Shown here one piece after another: positions 42,447 to 44,309 of a stretch of DNA of 44,309 nt; within the stretch, counting starts at the first letter, position 1; every line of letters begins with the position of its first letter. The notes under the pieces were generated by a model. The model searched no databases and was not told the origin of the DNA. It worked only from the letters and a program-made list of their open reading frames with translations. This DNA comes from an uncultured Parabacteroides sp. (lineage in GTDB: Bacteria; Bacteroidota; Bacteroidia; Bacteroidales; Tannerellaceae): contig NZ_CANTZW010000034.1 of the NCBI RefSeq assembly GCF_947855115.1, positions 1 through 44,309 on the forward strand, in the 5' to 3' direction. The position numbers and the translations under genes are program-made.

Positions 42447-42709
42447 TAGGTAAAATGAAAAATTCGGAAGGCCGGACACAACAAAAAATACCCTAGAGTT
42501 GTTTTCATATAAGATAATATATAAAAAACTTAGGATAAAATAACGCTAACTAGCGCATTAACAATGGAATTTCAACATTTAACGAGCATGTATCTTTTAT
42601 ACCCACAAAGTATTATTAACATTTCAAACCGATTATTTTTACTTTTTTTGTGTAAATATTAAACTAAAACATGCGTTATTTGCTGCAACATTAAGAGAAA
42701 GATATTGAT

Positions 42710-44269
42710 ATGAGGAAGTCGACAATTTGGTTGCTTGCAGTAGTTATGGCTTTTGCCTTTGCCGGGTTGTTATACCTACAGGTAAACTATGTGAGCATTA
42801 TACTTAAGACACGCAGCGAACAGTTCAACGAGACTGTCAAAAGAAGCTTGCGCCAAGTATCTAAGAATTTGGAATTGGACGAGACCCGTAAATACCTCGA
42901 GGATGATATCAATCGGGATGAGACAAATTTTATGTATCAAAATGCCCCGGATGCCCAAAGCCTAGGACAAGTGATCAACCACGAGAAATACCAATTACAG
43001 ATCAAAGACTCTAACGGGACCGTTCAGCAAATAGAGATGCAAAGTTTTAGCGCCCATAAATTCGAACCGCTCTCTTCTTTGTCAAAACGGCAGTCTGCCA
43101 ACAGTATCATAAACACCTCTAAAGATTTGCAGAAAACACTGAAAAGACGTTACCAATATCAAGGTGGACTGATCGAAGAGGTGATTTACAATATTTTATA
43201 CACGGCGAACTTGAAACCGATCGAGGAGCGTGTAGATTTTAAAAAGCTGAACAATTACTTAAAAACAGAATTTATTAACAACGGTTTGAACTTGCCATTC
43301 GTGTTTTCTGTTATTAACAAAGATGGAAATGTTGTATATCAGAGCGGAGAATTCCAAAAGCAACCGATTGCCTCGGACGTGATCACCCAAGTGCTTTTCC
43401 CGAACGATCCCCCATCGAAGCTAAACTACCTGAGAGTTTACTTTCCGACAAAAGGGGATTACATCTCAAGCTCTATCACCTTCATCGTTCCATCGGTTAT
43501 ATTTTCATTGATCCTGTTGATAACCTTCATCTTCACGATTTATATCGTATTCCGTCAGAAGAAGTTATCCGAGATGAAAAACGATTTTATCAACAACATG
43601 ACGCACGAGTTGAAGACTCCGGTTTCCACGATCTCACTCGCCGCCCAGATGTTGAAGGATTCGGATATAACGAAAAGCCCGGACGTATTCAAGCATATAT
43701 CCGGCGTAATCAACGATGAGACGAAGCGATTGAGCTTCTTGGTTGAGAAAGTGCTACAGATGTCTTTGTTTGAGCGACAGAAAGCGGCGCTTAAATTGAA
43801 AGAAATTGACGCGAATGATTTAGTAGCGAACGTGGCTAACACCTTCGTCCTTAAAGTCGAGAAGTACGGTGGTACGATGGACATAGACTTGCAAGCTACG
43901 GAATCGGATATATACGTGGATGAAATGCATATCACCAATGTATTGTTCAACTTAATGGATAATGCGGTTAAATATCGCCGTCCGGAAGTTCCGCTTACAT
44001 TGATGGCACGCACGTGGAACGAAAACGGAAAGCTGTTGATCTCCGTGGAAGATAATGGTATCGGTATCAAGAAAGAATATCTGAAAAAGGTATTCGACCG
44101 TTTCTTCCGCGTACCGACAGGCAACGTACACGACGTGAAAGGGTTCGGTCTCGGACTCGCTTACGTTCGTAAAATCATTGAAGACCACAAAGGCACGATC
44201 CGTGCCGAAAGTGGCGCAGGAAATATTGGAACAAAATTTATTATTACTTTACCTCTTATAAAAAGTTAG
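42710..44269 (+). CDS. rprX: Sensor histidine kinase, RprX-like
   Basis: A 519-residue membrane kinase. The first transmembrane helix is about residues 6-27, the periplasmic sensor about 28-248 and the second helix about 250-280. Then comes HisKA with phosphoacceptor His299 in NNMTHELKTPVSTISLAA, and a HATPase domain with N box LFNLMDNAVKYRRPEVP, G1 SVEDNGIGIKKEY, F box FDRFFRVPTGNVHDVKGFGLGLAYVRKII and a final GTKFIITLPL. Length, architecture and the response regulator starting 2 nt after its stop fit RprX/RprY of Bacteroides; the symbol rests on that resemblance. RprY-type systems in Bacteroides affect central metabolism and tetracycline phenotypes. No clear TAnnTTTG promoter is seen in the 263 bp upstream. 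Confidence 0.85.
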   Translation: MRKSTIWLLAVVMAFAFAGLLYLQVNYVSIILKTRSEQFNETVKRSLRQVSKNLELDETRKYLEDDINRDETNFMYQNAPDAQSLGQVINHEKYQLQIKDSNGTVQQIEMQSFSAHKFEPLSSLSKRQSANSIINTSKDLQKTLKRRYQYQGGLIEEVIYNILYTANLKPIEERVDFKKLNNYLKTEFINNGLNLPFVFSVINKDGNVVYQSGEFQKQPIASDVITQVLFPNDPPSKLNYLRVYFPTKGDYISSSITFIVPSVIFSLILLITFIFTIYIVFRQKKLSEMKNDFINNMTHELKTPVSTISLAAQMLKDSDITKSPDVFKHISGVINDETKRLSFLVEKVLQMSLFERQKAALKLKEIDANDLVANVANTFVLKVEKYGGTMDIDLQATESDIYVDEMHITNVLFNLMDNAVKYRRPEVPLTLMARTWNENGKLLISVEDNGIGIKKEYLKKVFDRFFRVPTGNVHDVKGFGLGLAYVRKIIEDHKGTIRAESGAGNIGTKFIITLPLIKS

Positions 44270-44271
44270 TT

Positions 44272-44309
44272 ATGGAAGAAAAACTAAAGATCTTCTTTTG
44301 CGAAGACGA
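44272..44309 (+). CDS. rprY: Response regulator, N-terminal fragment (RprY-like)
   Basis: The window ends 12 codons into this gene: MEEKLKIFFCEDD, the last residue partial. The acidic pair after a hydrophobic strand is the start of a receiver domain. Its ATG is 2 nt beyond the kinase stop codon, so it is the cognate regulator of the RprX-like kinase. The rest lies outside the window. Confidence 0.75.
   Translation, partial: MEEKLKIFFCED

Noticed and set aside
42544..42555. Short palindrome CGCTAACTAGCG upstream of the kinase
   Set aside because: Five-base arms are expected by chance in this length, and it is not linked to a recognisable promoter or T-run.
43555..44124. 189-codon minus-strand open frame inside the RprX-like kinase gene
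   Set aside because: It mirrors the conserved kinase domain on the opposite strand and has no features of its own.

Overview
The window reads as chromosomal DNA of a gut Bacteroidales bacterium, most likely Parabacteroides. The evidence is paired SusC/SusD outer-membrane proteins, FecR/ECF-sigma pairs, TAnnTTTG-type promoters in place of the enterobacterial kind, many surface or periplasmic glycoside hydrolases, and an RprX-like kinase at the right end. The genus is an inference; the order is well supported. No tRNA, rRNA, CRISPR array, insertion sequence or phage gene was seen.

Layout. 1-557: non-coding, with an outward promoter, three 22-bp tandem repeats and a rightward promoter. 570-4769 (+): a double DUF1080 lipoprotein and an NPCBM-linked putative glycosidase. 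4830-6513 (-): a small charged Spy-like protein and a GH172 (DUF2961) enzyme. 6797-9599 (-): a tightly coupled three-gene LytS/LytTR operon whose first gene is a catalytically dead kinase paralogue. 9771-11304 (-): a small beta-barrel protein and a CPBP membrane protease. 11656-21251 (-): polysaccharide utilisation locus 1 (PUL1), in transcription order ECF sigma, FecR, SusC, SusD, GH28-like, GH140 (apiosidase family). 21372-37437: PUL2, with the ECF sigma divergent from FecR, then SusC, SusD, a long GH106-like protein, GH78 and GH106. 37569-39191 (-): a GH30 enzyme preceded by a 41-codon stub of a lost SusD. 39630-44309 (+): an outer-membrane beta-barrel protein, an RprX-type sensor kinase and the first codons of its response regulator.

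How the genes work together. Each PUL looks like a trans-envelope signalling unit. The SusC proteins carry an STN domain expected to contact the periplasmic part of FecR; FecR releases the ECF sigma, and the sigma activates susC. The enzymes (rhamnosidase families GH78 and GH106, GH140, GH28) point to a rhamnose-rich pectic glycan, for example rhamnogalacturonan side chains. The substrate is inferred only from family membership.

The most interesting signals are in the two fecR-susC gaps (175 and 177 bp). Both carry the same architecture: a near-identical 25-bp element just after fecR (probable ECF-sigma promoter for susC), and on the opposite strand a promoter over the start of susC followed about 100 nt later by a hairpin and T-run. 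This predicts a cis-antisense RNA in each PUL, like the DonS class described in Bacteroides fragilis. Other notable points are the pseudokinase paired with a true kinase, the SusD deletion scar before GH30, and hairpins directly after both susD genes that may set the ratio of transporter to enzyme expression.
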